Notes: generated by a model not told the origin, from the letters alone. A stretch of 12,127 nt of DNA from Thermoplasmata archaeon (GCA_021788795.1 JAJYKG010000043.1:1-12127); one strand, 5' to 3'. Shown: positions 1-6,196, counted from the stretch's first letter. Translations and numbers: made by a program.

Positions 1-9
1 TTCCGATCT
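1..9. other. Probable residual sequencing adapter at contig end
   Basis: The first nine bases, TTCCGATCT, are identical to the 3' end of the standard Illumina adapter (which ends GCTCTTCCGATCT). A nine-base match at exactly position 1 is unlikely by chance. It suggests an untrimmed adapter remnant and that the window starts at a raw contig end, so these bases are probably not genomic. Confidence 0.6.
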
Positions 10-157
10 ATGGAGGGTCATGGGTCCGCGGGAATAAGGAAGACGCGGCGCGGGCACCGGACCCCGCCGGCCCATGGGAGGACCGTCGGGCCCAAGTCTC
101 ATTCCCGATAGCCCTTACGGAGGATATATCTCGGGTCAGCCGAACGCATGAGGCTGC
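10..157. other. Leader region without a recognisable gene
   Basis: No convincing coding sequence is seen. One plus-strand frame is open from base 3 to about 160, but its translation is low in hydrophobic residues, has no recognisable motif and ends inside the next gene's start. The segment holds the promoter of the zinc-finger gene at its right end. Confidence 0.45.
123..130 (+). promoter_or_regulatory. TATA-like box of the zinc-finger gene
   Basis: The sequence GATATATC lies about 30 bases before the ATG at 158. That is the spacing expected for an archaeal TATA box with a very short leader or a leaderless transcript. There is no Shine-Dalgarno motif close to the ATG, which fits. Confidence 0.45.
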
Positions 158-592
158 ATGAGCTTGGTCTCCGCGGCTTCCTCGGTCCTGTCGGGCCTCG
201 TCACGGTGGCGGTCTCGGTCGCGCGCCATGTCCGTGCGCTCAGCGCCTCTCCCCGTGCCTGGACCTGCCTGGATTGCGGCGTCCCGAACGAACTCGATCG
301 CGACACGTGCTGGAGCTGCGGGGCGGGATATGGCGAGGACCCGCTTTCTGCCAGCCACATCCCGATCGAACGGCGCTGGCTCTGCCGCTCGTGCGCAGTC
401 TGGAACGGCATCGCGCGGACCGCCTGCTGGCGGTGCGGGACCTCCCGCGACGGTGCGGACGACGGGGCCGCGCTCAATGCAGATCCGGCGCTTCCTCAAG
501 GAAGTCCCGCTCCCGGAGCTCCCGCCTTTTCCAGTTCTCGAGCTGCCCAACGAAATAGGGCAGGAGCCGCATCGAGACGTAGGAATTCATGA
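158..592 (+). CDS. Small protein with two RanBP2-type zinc fingers
   Basis: This 144-aa protein has a weakly hydrophobic N-terminus (residues 2-25), then two zinc fingers with identical spacing. The first uses W35, C37, C40, N44, C51 and C54; the second uses W74, C76, C79, N83, C90 and C93. This W-x-C-x2-C-x3-N-x6-C-x2-C pattern is the RanBP2-type finger, known in eukaryotes to bind single-stranded RNA or ubiquitin; the ligand here is unknown. The part after about residue 105 is rich in Ala, Pro, Ser and Arg and lies antisense to the conserved C-terminus of the opposing small gene, so it may be a tail gained by read-through. An alternative ATG at 148 is in another frame and lacks the fingers. 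The N-terminal stretch could be a membrane anchor or an amphipathic helix. The two fingers are sure; the cellular role is not. Confidence 0.75.
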   Translation: MSLVSAASSVLSGLVTVAVSVARHVRALSASPRAWTCLDCGVPNELDRDTCWSCGAGYGEDPLSASHIPIERRWLCRSCAVWNGIARTACWRCGTSRDGADDGAALNADPALPQGSPAPGAPAFSSSRAAQRNRAGAASRRRNS

Positions 593-743
593 GCGGGATG
601 CCGAGCTGCTCGGAGAAGATGAGCAGGTTGACGGCGTCGTTGTACCGGAGGGAGATCTTCCGGTGCTCCGTGTAAAGGTCGTAGAAGAAGAGTCCCCAGA
701 GGAACTCCCTCAGGAAGTGACGCGCCTTCCCCCACCGGCCCAC
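474..743 (-). CDS. Small helical protein, paralogue of the 4002-4292 gene
   Basis: This roughly 89-aa protein belongs to no family I can name. Its C-terminal half clearly matches the 96-aa protein encoded at 4002-4292: both have G-[IV]-P followed by Y-x-S-[LM]-R-[IL]-L-P-Y-x-V, then W-K-x-R and a shared R-E-R-D-F, about 17 identities over 34 aligned residues without gaps. The N-terminal part is predicted helical and rich in aromatic residues (LREFLWGLFFYDLY). I chose the GTG at 741-743 because GAGGG lies five bases before it; a TTG at 753-755 would add four residues. The other copy heads an ATPase operon, so this one may be a second partner for the same ATPases, though nothing at this locus proves that. 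Its last 119 bases are antisense to the zinc-finger gene. Confidence 0.72.
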   Translation of the reverse strand: MGRWGKARHFLREFLWGLFFYDLYTEHRKISLRYNDAVNLLIFSEQLGIPLMNSYVSMRLLPYFVGQLENWKRRELRERDFLEEAPDLH

Positions 744-826
744 GGGTGCCCTCAACGGGGATGGGACGGCCGAGCGACATAAAACTTGGGGTGCCCGAAA
801 GGTGAGCCTTTAGTGCCGGCGACGGC
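744..826. promoter_or_regulatory. Divergent promoter region with a shared AT-rich element
   Basis: This short gap separates the minus-strand small gene from the plus-strand membrane-protein gene. Its only AT-rich element is ATAAAACTT at 779-787. It sits about 44 bases before the ATG at 827 and about 28-40 bases before the minus-strand start candidates, so it could act as a TATA box for either gene. The assignment is by position only. Confidence 0.35.
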
Positions 827-1474
827 ATGGCGGGGCCCGTGGCGGCTCTCGACCCGGGTCTCTTGGCGGTCTTGATCATCGCGGCCTTCTTCCTCGTCTG
901 GTATTTCGCGGGCGGCGGCCTGAACCGGCGCCTCGCGAAGCGGCTGGCGAACGAGGTCCGGGACTCCTTGATTACGTGGGGAGGCACCTCCCGGGTCCAG
1001 CCCTTCGGGAGCACCGCGTTCCGCATGACCACGGAGGGCGCCAACCCGCCGTTCCGGGACCTGTCCGTCGTCGTCACCCTGGAGCCGCGGGAGATGCCGA
1101 TCAACTGGGCGCTGGCCCACGCCCAGGGGCGGCGGGACGTGGCCGTCCTCGAGGCCTCGCTCCGGCAGACGCCCCGGATCGGGTTCGAGCTCATCGACCC
1201 TACGACGCGCATCGGGAAGCGTCGCGCACGGGCGAAGTCCTCGTGGTCGGCGGTGAACCTTTCGGGCCGGGACTTCCTCCTCTCCTCGAAGAACGAGCGG
1301 GCCGCCGGGGAGCTCCTCCGCAGCCTCGGGGCGGGCGTCCTCGACGGCATCGCCGCGCTCCACGTGACCGCGGGCAGCGAGCCGGGCCTGGCGGCGTCTC
1401 TCGCCCTGGAGGAGGGCAGGGTCTCGCCCCTCTTGTCGGGCCTGCGGGATTTCGCGCAGACGATGACGGCCTAG
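827..1474 (+). CDS. Hypothetical protein with a single N-terminal membrane helix
   Basis: This 215-aa protein is not recognised. Residues 10-30 form one hydrophobic helix followed by positive residues (NRRLAKR at about 33-39), which suggests an N-terminal anchor with the remaining 180 or so residues on the cytoplasmic side. The soluble part mixes beta-like stretches (LSVVVTLEPRE, about 79-89) and helices and has no cysteine or obvious catalytic motif. The stop codon TAG at 1472-1474 lies inside a CTAG tetranucleotide that also contains the stop of the convergent minus-strand gene. No good Shine-Dalgarno motif precedes the ATG; a GGTGA about 20 bases upstream is too far away. It is probably a real gene, because the frame is free of stops and the N-terminal helix is well formed, but no function can be assigned. 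Confidence 0.7.
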   Translation: MAGPVAALDPGLLAVLIIAAFFLVWYFAGGGLNRRLAKRLANEVRDSLITWGGTSRVQPFGSTAFRMTTEGANPPFRDLSVVVTLEPREMPINWALAHAQGRRDVAVLEASLRQTPRIGFELIDPTTRIGKRRARAKSSWSAVNLSGRDFLLSSKNERAAGELLRSLGAGVLDGIAALHVTAGSEPGLAASLALEEGRVSPLLSGLRDFAQTMTA

Positions 1475-1959
1475 TGGCAGCGGCTGTCCGCGAGCACGGG
1501 CAGGAGGTCGCCGAGCTCCTTCAGCGGGCTCCGGGCCATAAACTGCATGGCGATGTGGCGCTGGGTCTCCCCGCAGCGGTACGCGACGTAGAGCACGTTG
1601 AAGGGCTTGTTGCGAAAGAGACCATATCGTGCCTCCCCGAGGAGAGCGGTCGCGGAGTGGCCGCCCATGGGGTAGGTGGCCTCCTGGGCATGCTCGAGCC
1701 GCGGAGGCTTCAGCAGTCCGCGGGCCGTGCGGAGCTCGAGTTCCATCGCCCGCCCTGCCTTCTCGTCAAGGACGAAGGCGGTGGCCTGGCCCTGCTGCGC
1801 CCAGCGGACACCGTCGAACGTGAAGGTGTAGTCCACCTCGGACGGGGTGCGGCCGATCCGGACGTCCCAGTTCGTGGGGAGGCGCAGAACGAGGAAGTTC
1901 GTGGGCCCCAGGACGAGATGCGAGGCCGCGAGCACGTGGTCCCGCGTGGGCTGCGTCAT
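1471..1959 (-). CDS. Uncharacterised 162-aa protein, last gene of the ATPase operon
   Basis: The ATG at 1957-1959 overlaps the stop of the upstream ATPase gene in an ATGA arrangement, which points to translational coupling and a linked role. The protein is soluble, with alternating beta-like segments (NFLVLRLPTNWDVRIG near the N-terminus, VDYTFTFDGVRW in the middle) and a C-terminal region containing C-G-E-T-Q-R-H and ending S-R-C-H. These are its only two cysteines. Together with the adjacent Glu and His residues they could bind a metal or form a disulfide; that is inference. I do not recognise the family. Its stop shares CTAG with the opposing gene. It may act as an accessory or client-recognition factor of the two ATPases, judged only from gene order and coupling. 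Confidence 0.75.
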   Translation of the reverse strand: MTQPTRDHVLAASHLVLGPTNFLVLRLPTNWDVRIGRTPSEVDYTFTFDGVRWAQQGQATAFVLDEKAGRAMELELRTARGLLKPPRLEHAQEATYPMGGHSATALLGEARYGLFRNKPFNVLYVAYRCGETQRHIAMQFMARSPLKELGDLLPVLADSRCH

Positions 1960-2990
1960 GCTCCGCTCGCCAGGGAGGAGGCGAACGCCGGGGCGTAGCT
2001 CATCATGTCCTCCGACACGCGGGCCACCATGTCGATTCCGGTGACCTCGGAGGGATAGAGCGGGATGTAGGACGTCACGAGGGGGCCGAGGTCGCGGTAG
2101 AGGACCTTCATGTAGCCGAGCTGCTCCTGATACTTGTTGGCCAGGTAGTCGCCCGCGCCGGCCATCTGCGCGATCTCCTGGCGCAGGACCTCGTTCACGA
2201 TCACGCCGCCCACGGGGATGTTGAACTTGCCCACCATGCCGATGAACCGGCGGACGACGGCGATGGGGAGGCCCAGCGGCAGGGTGACGAAGAAGAAGCC
2301 GGTTCGCTCGGGGTCCACGAGGACCTCCTTCGCCTTGTCGAAGCGCTCGTTCATGGAGATGAGGTCGGCCATCAGCGGGTCCTTCTTGACCTCCTCGGTC
2401 ATCTTGTCCTTCCGGAAGGAGAGCTGGACCCGGAGGGATAGGGCCTCCCTGCGGGACTCGATCATCCGGTTGAGCCACAGCCCGTAGATCTTGCTGAGCC
2501 CGATGAGGCGGACCGCGTTCGCGACCGCGGCCGTGTCGAAGATGATCCGGTCGTAGGCCTCGCCCTCCTTCAGGATGTAGTCGACCATGCGGTCGAACAT
2601 CGCGCTCTCCTCGAACGCGGGGTTCGTGGTCGCAATCTCGATGAACGGCTTGGCGTCCAGGGGGATATCCGCCCACTTGAGGAACTCCTTCACCCGCCCC
2701 TTGATGGACTCGCGGTACTTCTGCACGACCTCCGTGGTCTCGACCTCGACCGCGTAGACCCCTTTCGTCCCTTCGACGGGCCGTACCTTCCCGCCGGCCA
2801 GGTCCTGCCCGAAGAGGCTCGAGAGGGAGTGCACCGGGTTCAGCGAGGCCAGGAGGACCTTCTCCCCGTTCGCGGCGTACTGGTAGGCCAGCCCCGCGGC
2901 GGAGACCGTCTTGCCCACTCCGCCCTTGCCTCCCGTGAAGATGTACCGCAGCTTGGGACGCTCCTTCATCAATTGGGGCATCGTCGGCAT
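1956..2990 (-). CDS. ArsA/GET3-like ATPase, subunit with degenerate catalytic loop
   Basis: This 344-aa P-loop ATPase belongs to the ArsA/GET3 branch of the SIMIBI class. The deviant Walker A motif G-G-K-G-G-V-G-K-T (residues 20-28) keeps the signature lysine that reaches across the dimer. In switch I, where the family has D-P-A-H-x-L-S-D, this protein reads N51-P-V-H-S-L-S-S, so the catalytic Asp is replaced by Asn. Switch II reads D-T-A-A-V-A-N-A-V-R-L (152-162) instead of D-T-A-P-T-G-H-T-L-R-L. There is no CxxC zinc motif as in eukaryotic GET3 and no clustered arsenite-binding cysteines as in ArsA. It is paralogous to the ATPase just upstream over its whole length (shared R-V-S-E-D-x-M near the C-terminus). 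The ATG at 2988-2990 is chosen because GAGGT lies seven bases upstream and the gap to the previous gene is 10 bp; a GTG at 3038 would overlap that gene. It is probably the non-hydrolysing half of a heterodimer. Confidence 0.9.
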   Translation of the reverse strand: MPTMPQLMKERPKLRYIFTGGKGGVGKTVSAAGLAYQYAANGEKVLLASLNPVHSLSSLFGQDLAGGKVRPVEGTKGVYAVEVETTEVVQKYRESIKGRVKEFLKWADIPLDAKPFIEIATTNPAFEESAMFDRMVDYILKEGEAYDRIIFDTAAVANAVRLIGLSKIYGLWLNRMIESRREALSLRVQLSFRKDKMTEEVKKDPLMADLISMNERFDKAKEVLVDPERTGFFFVTLPLGLPIAVVRRFIGMVGKFNIPVGGVIVNEVLRQEIAQMAGAGDYLANKYQEQLGYMKVLYRDLGPLVTSYIPLYPSEVTGIDMVARVSEDMMSYAPAFASSLASGA

Positions 2991-3000
2991 GGTCTCGACC

Positions 3001-3990
3001 TCACAGACCGGGGCCGTGCATGAGGTCCTCCGACACACGGGAGATCATGTCGAGGCCCCGCGGCTCCTTCGGGTACATGGGGAGCATGGCGACCACCTTG
3101 GACCCGAACTTGGACTTGATTTCGTCCAGGTACTTCTCCTGCATCCGGGCCCGGTTCCGCAGGAACGCGGCGGCCTCCCCCTGCGCGTTCCGCATCTCGG
3201 CCGGATAGATCTGGTTGACGATGAGGCCGGCCATCTGGAGCCCCAGGGAGTCGAACATCTCCAGCGCGCGCTCCGTGTCCAGGATAGCCATGCGCTCCGG
3301 GATCAGGACCATGAAGAACGAGGTGCGTTTCTGGTCGACCATCAGGTCCGTGAAGCGCGTGATCTTGCTCTGGATGTCGTTGAGCTCCCGCAGGACCTCG
3401 TCCTCGGAGACCTTCCCGCCCTTGAGGGTGGCCGCGACGGCCTCATACTCCTGGGCCTTCTCCCTGGCCTCCGTGATCTTGCCGACCCACTTGCTCAGGA
3501 TCTCGGCCATGGCGATCATCCGGACGCCGTGGCCGAAGGGCGGCATGTCGAACACGTACAGGTCATGGTGGCTCGTGGCCACCAGGTCCGCCATCGCGTC
3601 GTAGGTGGCCGACTCGTACATCGCCGGTTCCGCGGACGTCGAGTCGATGTACTCCTCGATCTCCGGGGGGAGCTCCTGGAGACCGTACATCGTGAGAATC
3701 TTCTGCTTGACCTCGTTCTGGTAGTCCGAGACGCGCTTGTCCGCGTCGATCTCGACCACGTCGAGCTTGGGCTCGATCTGGACGATGCCCTTGCCGAAGA
3801 TGTCCCGGTCGAAGATGTCGCTCAGGCTCGCCTGGGGGTCCGTGGAGAAGCAGAGGACCTTCCGCCCCCGCTTCTGGGACATGTAGTGGGACAGCCCTGC
3901 GCTGCACGTGGTCTTCCCAAGCCCTCCCTTGCCTGCGAAGATGACGATGCCCTTGTCGCCCTTGCTCTCGAAGAAGGAAGCGAGCCCCAT
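3001..3990 (-). CDS. ArsA/GET3-like ATPase, catalytically intact subunit
   Basis: This 329-aa protein is a SIMIBI ATPase of the ArsA/GET3 type. It has Walker A G-K-G-G-L-G-K-T (residues 20-27), switch I T-D51-P-Q-A-S-L-S-D with the catalytic Asp present, and switch II D-M-P-P-F-G-H-G-V-R-M (148-158). Known relatives are ArsA, which powers arsenite export, and GET3/TRC40, which escorts tail-anchored membrane proteins. This protein has neither the cysteines ArsA uses to bind arsenite nor the GET3 CxxC. The helical insert between switch II and the C-terminal core (about residues 160-220) is highly charged rather than Met-rich, unlike the GET3 client groove. It begins 11 bp after the 96-aa gene, with GAGG eight bases before the ATG, and is followed after 10 bp by its paralogue. 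That arrangement suggests a heterodimer, as proposed for the paired ArsA homologues of mycobacteria. Identity as an ATPase is certain; the cargo is unknown. Confidence 0.92.
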   Translation of the reverse strand: MGLASFFESKGDKGIVIFAGKGGLGKTTCSAGLSHYMSQKRGRKVLCFSTDPQASLSDIFDRDIFGKGIVQIEPKLDVVEIDADKRVSDYQNEVKQKILTMYGLQELPPEIEEYIDSTSAEPAMYESATYDAMADLVATSHHDLYVFDMPPFGHGVRMIAMAEILSKWVGKITEAREKAQEYEAVAATLKGGKVSEDEVLRELNDIQSKITRFTDLMVDQKRTSFFMVLIPERMAILDTERALEMFDSLGLQMAGLIVNQIYPAEMRNAQGEAAAFLRNRARMQEKYLDEIKSKFGSKVVAMLPMYPKEPRGLDMISRVSEDLMHGPGL

Positions 3991-4001
3991 GCCGGTCGCC
4001 C

Positions 4002-4292
4002 TCAGAACACGCCGTCGGTGAAGTCCCGCTCGCGGAAGACCCGTTGCTTCCAGCTCTTGATGTTCGGGACCGCATAGGGCAGGATCCGGAGCGAGTAGTA
4101 CGGCGGGATCACGGGCACGCCGAGCATGTCCCCCAGCGTGATGAACATGAAGAGGTGCTCGAGGTACATCCGCGTCCGGAGGGCGGCGGTCACGTGACCG
4201 TGCGCCGCCATCCCGTACATGACGCCCTTGATGCCCTCTTTCACGCTGCCCTTCTTTCCCTTCGGTGGCGTCGAAGCCTTCGAGCCGGCCAT
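4002..4292 (-). CDS. Small helical protein heading the ATPase operon
   Basis: This 96-aa protein starts with a Lys- and Ser-rich, probably disordered stretch (residues 1-18). A helical region with Met and aromatic residues follows, then the conserved block G-V-P-V-I-P-P-Y-Y-S-L-R-I-L-P-Y and the terminal W-K-Q-R-V-F-R-E-R-D-F. The same block occurs in the protein at 474-743, so the two define a small family. No named domain is recognised. The ATG at 4290-4292 has a GAGGGGGT about seven bases upstream; a TTG at 4335-4337 would add 15 residues without better support. The gene is 11 bp before the first ATPase gene and 66 bp after cstA on the same strand. It is a candidate adaptor or membrane-docking partner of the ATPases, inferred from position and amphipathic composition. 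Confidence 0.82.
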   Translation of the reverse strand: MAGSKASTPPKGKKGSVKEGIKGVMYGMAAHGHVTAALRTRMYLEHLFMFITLGDMLGVPVIPPYYSLRILPYAVPNIKSWKQRVFRERDFTDGVF

Positions 4293-4358
4293 CCCGCTAC
4301 CCCCTCGTTCGCGACTCCCATCACGTCCGGAGTTCAAGAGCCTTGGCGGACCGCCCGG

Positions 4359-6143
4359 CTACTCCTCCTCCTTCGCCGGGTCTCCGCCGTCCGCCGCCGC
4401 GGGGGCGCGGACACGGGCTTCCGCCTTGCTCTGGCGGTAGCTCCGGAAGAGACGGATCGACATGGACAGGCCCACCGCGAATAGGGACACGCCGACGATC
4501 ACGAACACGGCGTCGATGGTCAACGCGGCCAACGGATAGCCGCTGACGGGGGGCTTCGTCTGCGATCCCAGCGGACCGGAATTGCCCAGGAACACATACT
4601 GGACGAACGCGTTCAGGAAGGTGTAGGTCTCGTAGACGAGCGCGGCCAGGGTCGTAACGATCATGAAGACCCCGGGGATCAGGTAGTTCCGCGTCAGCGC
4701 GCGGCTCTTCGCCAGGTAGATCGCGATGAGCATGATCGCGAGGCCGGCCAAGAGCTGGTTCGCACCTCCGAAGTAGAGCCAAAGGGCCCACCAGCTGCCC
4801 GTGACCGCGAACAGCCAGGACACGCCCAGGCTGAAGAACGTGGACACGTGCTTGTTCCCGAGGATCCGGAACCGCCCCTCGCTCCAGGTCTCTCCCGCGA
4901 CGAGGCGGAAGAAGCGGGTGACGAGGGCCTGCACCGTGATCGCGTAGATGATTAGGACGAGGCCGAAGAACGTGGACAGGACCGCTCCGGCCACAGCCCT
5001 CCCGCCCACCAAGGGCGCGACGAGCAACTCCGACCCGGAGACCCACGCCGTCGGACTGCTCCCGAGCGGGTTCAGCCCCGCGACCACGCTGTACGCGGCG
5101 AGTGACACGAGCGCGAGGAGGCCCTCCGAGAGCATCGCACCGCCGCCGACCGGGAGCGCGTCGGTCTCGATGTCCAGCTGCTTGGCGGACGACGAGCTGC
5201 TCACGAGGCTGTGCCAGCCCGAGATCGCCCCGCACGCGATGGCCACGAACAGGATGGGCCATATCGGCCCGAAGTTGGTCACCCAGACGCCCACGAACGC
5301 GGGCTCCGCCAGCGGGACGTTCGTGAGAGGCGAGGCCAAGGCGCCCACAAGAAGCAGGATAATGGCCGCGTAGGCCGGGTAGAACGCGAGGTAGTTTGTG
5401 GGCTGGATGAAGGTCGGAGTCGGCAGGACCGCGGCGAAGTATAGGATCACCGCGCAGAGGGCGGCCCAGACCACGACGTTCCACACCCCGAAGTTCAGGA
5501 CGACGGGAATCTGGATTCCGAGCCAGATGCTGAAGACGACGAGGAGGAGGCCGATGGCGGTCACCGCGAAGACGTTCATCTTCACCCGGTAGAGGAGCTG
5601 CCCGCACAGGACGCCTGCGAGGATGACCCCAATCGTGGGGACGAAGGTCGTTCCCCCGAAGGCGTTCCAGAACGCGGCAATGAGGGCGATGAAGGTCGCG
5701 GAAATGATGATGAGGTAGAACAACACGAACGCCAGGAGGTTCCGCCGGCCCTTGGCGCCGGTGAACTCGTAGGTGATCGGACCGAAGGAGCGTCCCTCCT
5801 TGCGAACGGAGAGCATGAGCGACCCATAGTCCTGCAGCCATCCGATGAAGAAGTTGCCCGCGATGATCCAGAGCAAGGCGGGCAGCCAACCGAATGCGAT
5901 CCCGATGAACGGACCCAGGATCGGACCGAGCGCCGCGACGCTCTTGAACTGGTATCCCCAGAGCACATACCGGCTCACCGGGAAGAATTCCACCCCATCC
6001 ATGTACATGTGCGCAGGGGTCGTCCGCTTTGCATCCACCTTCCACACTTTGCGGTCGACCCATCTGCCGTACGCCATGTAGGCAACGATGTAGACCGCAA
6101 TCGTAATCACAACCCACAGAAACGGCGTGTTCAGTAGGCCCAT
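4359..6143 (-). CDS. cstA: CstA-family carbon starvation transporter
   Basis: This polytopic membrane protein of about 594 aa belongs to the CstA family, whose bacterial members take up peptides and pyruvate during carbon limitation. Family hallmarks are visible: T-P-A-H-x-x-x-D-G-x-x-F-x-P near residue 45, then a block with F-K-S-V-A-A-L-G-P-I-L-G-P, Q-D-Y-G with downstream R-K-E-G-R-S-F-G, C-G-A-I-S-G-W-H-S-L-V-S-S near residue 305 with downstream K-Q-L, and a late F-G-G-A-N-Q-L-L-A-G. Hydrophobic segments run throughout, and the C-terminal 30 residues are a charged tail (A-K-E-E-E end). I favour the ATG at 6141-6143 with GGGAG eight bases upstream; a GTG at 6150-6152 would add three residues. 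It is shorter than E. coli CstA (about 700 aa). The substrate, pyruvate or peptides, cannot be decided. It may be co-transcribed with the ATPase operon 66 bp downstream, where no clear promoter is seen. Confidence 0.95.
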   Translation of the reverse strand: MGLLNTPFLWVVITIAVYIVAYMAYGRWVDRKVWKVDAKRTTPAHMYMDGVEFFPVSRYVLWGYQFKSVAALGPILGPFIGIAFGWLPALLWIIAGNFFIGWLQDYGSLMLSVRKEGRSFGPITYEFTGAKGRRNLLAFVLFYLIIISATFIALIAAFWNAFGGTTFVPTIGVILAGVLCGQLLYRVKMNVFAVTAIGLLLVVFSIWLGIQIPVVLNFGVWNVVVWAALCAVILYFAAVLPTPTFIQPTNYLAFYPAYAAIILLLVGALASPLTNVPLAEPAFVGVWVTNFGPIWPILFVAIACGAISGWHSLVSSSSSAKQLDIETDALPVGGGAMLSEGLLALVSLAAYSVVAGLNPLGSSPTAWVSGSELLVAPLVGGRAVAGAVLSTFFGLVLIIYAITVQALVTRFFRLVAGETWSEGRFRILGNKHVSTFFSLGVSWLFAVTGSWWALWLYFGGANQLLAGLAIMLIAIYLAKSRALTRNYLIPGVFMIVTTLAALVYETYTFLNAFVQYVFLGNSGPLGSQTKPPVSGYPLAALTIDAVFVIVGVSLFAVGLSMSIRLFRSYRQSKAEARVRAPAAADGGDPAKEEE

Positions 6144-6173
6144 GCCTTCCACTCCCGCTCCCCCGACACGGAC

Positions 6174-6196
6174 ACCGTGCCAGGCCCGCGCACGGT
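6174..6196. repeat. Inverted repeat in the cstA upstream region
   Basis: ACCGTGC at 6174-6180 and GCACGGT at 6190-6196 are perfect inverted copies with a nine-base spacer, some 30-50 bases before the cstA start. They could be an operator or a stem in the mRNA leader. Immediately next to it, the minus strand reads CATACCATA (about 6197-6205), a weak TATA candidate for cstA. Confidence 0.35.

Noticed and set aside
789..796. GGGTGCCC recurring at 744, 789, near 6236 (reverse) and near 7408
   Set aside because: An eight-base G+C-rich word is expected several times by chance in this composition, and at least one copy is inside a coding region.
496..1350. A 284-codon minus-strand frame, including an ATG at 780 preceding the small gene
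   Set aside because: It runs antisense to the 827-1474 gene and in the wrong frame for the conserved RERDF protein. A frameshift joining the ATG at 780 to the small gene was considered, but a GTG with a good ribosome binding site makes it unnecessary.
2991..3038. Upstream GTG extension of the second ATPase
   Set aside because: It would overlap the previous gene by 38 bp and add 16 residues with no family match; the ATG at 2990 has a good ribosome binding site.
2911..4077. A 388-codon plus-strand open frame opposite the ATPase genes
   Set aside because: It is antisense to two clear P-loop ATPases, and its translation is His/Asp/Leu/Val repeats without structure.
4321..6117. A 598-codon minus-strand open frame inside cstA
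   Set aside because: It is a frame-shifted shadow of cstA, Arg/Pro/Gly-rich with no motif, as is usual on G+C-rich DNA; the cstA frame has clear family motifs.
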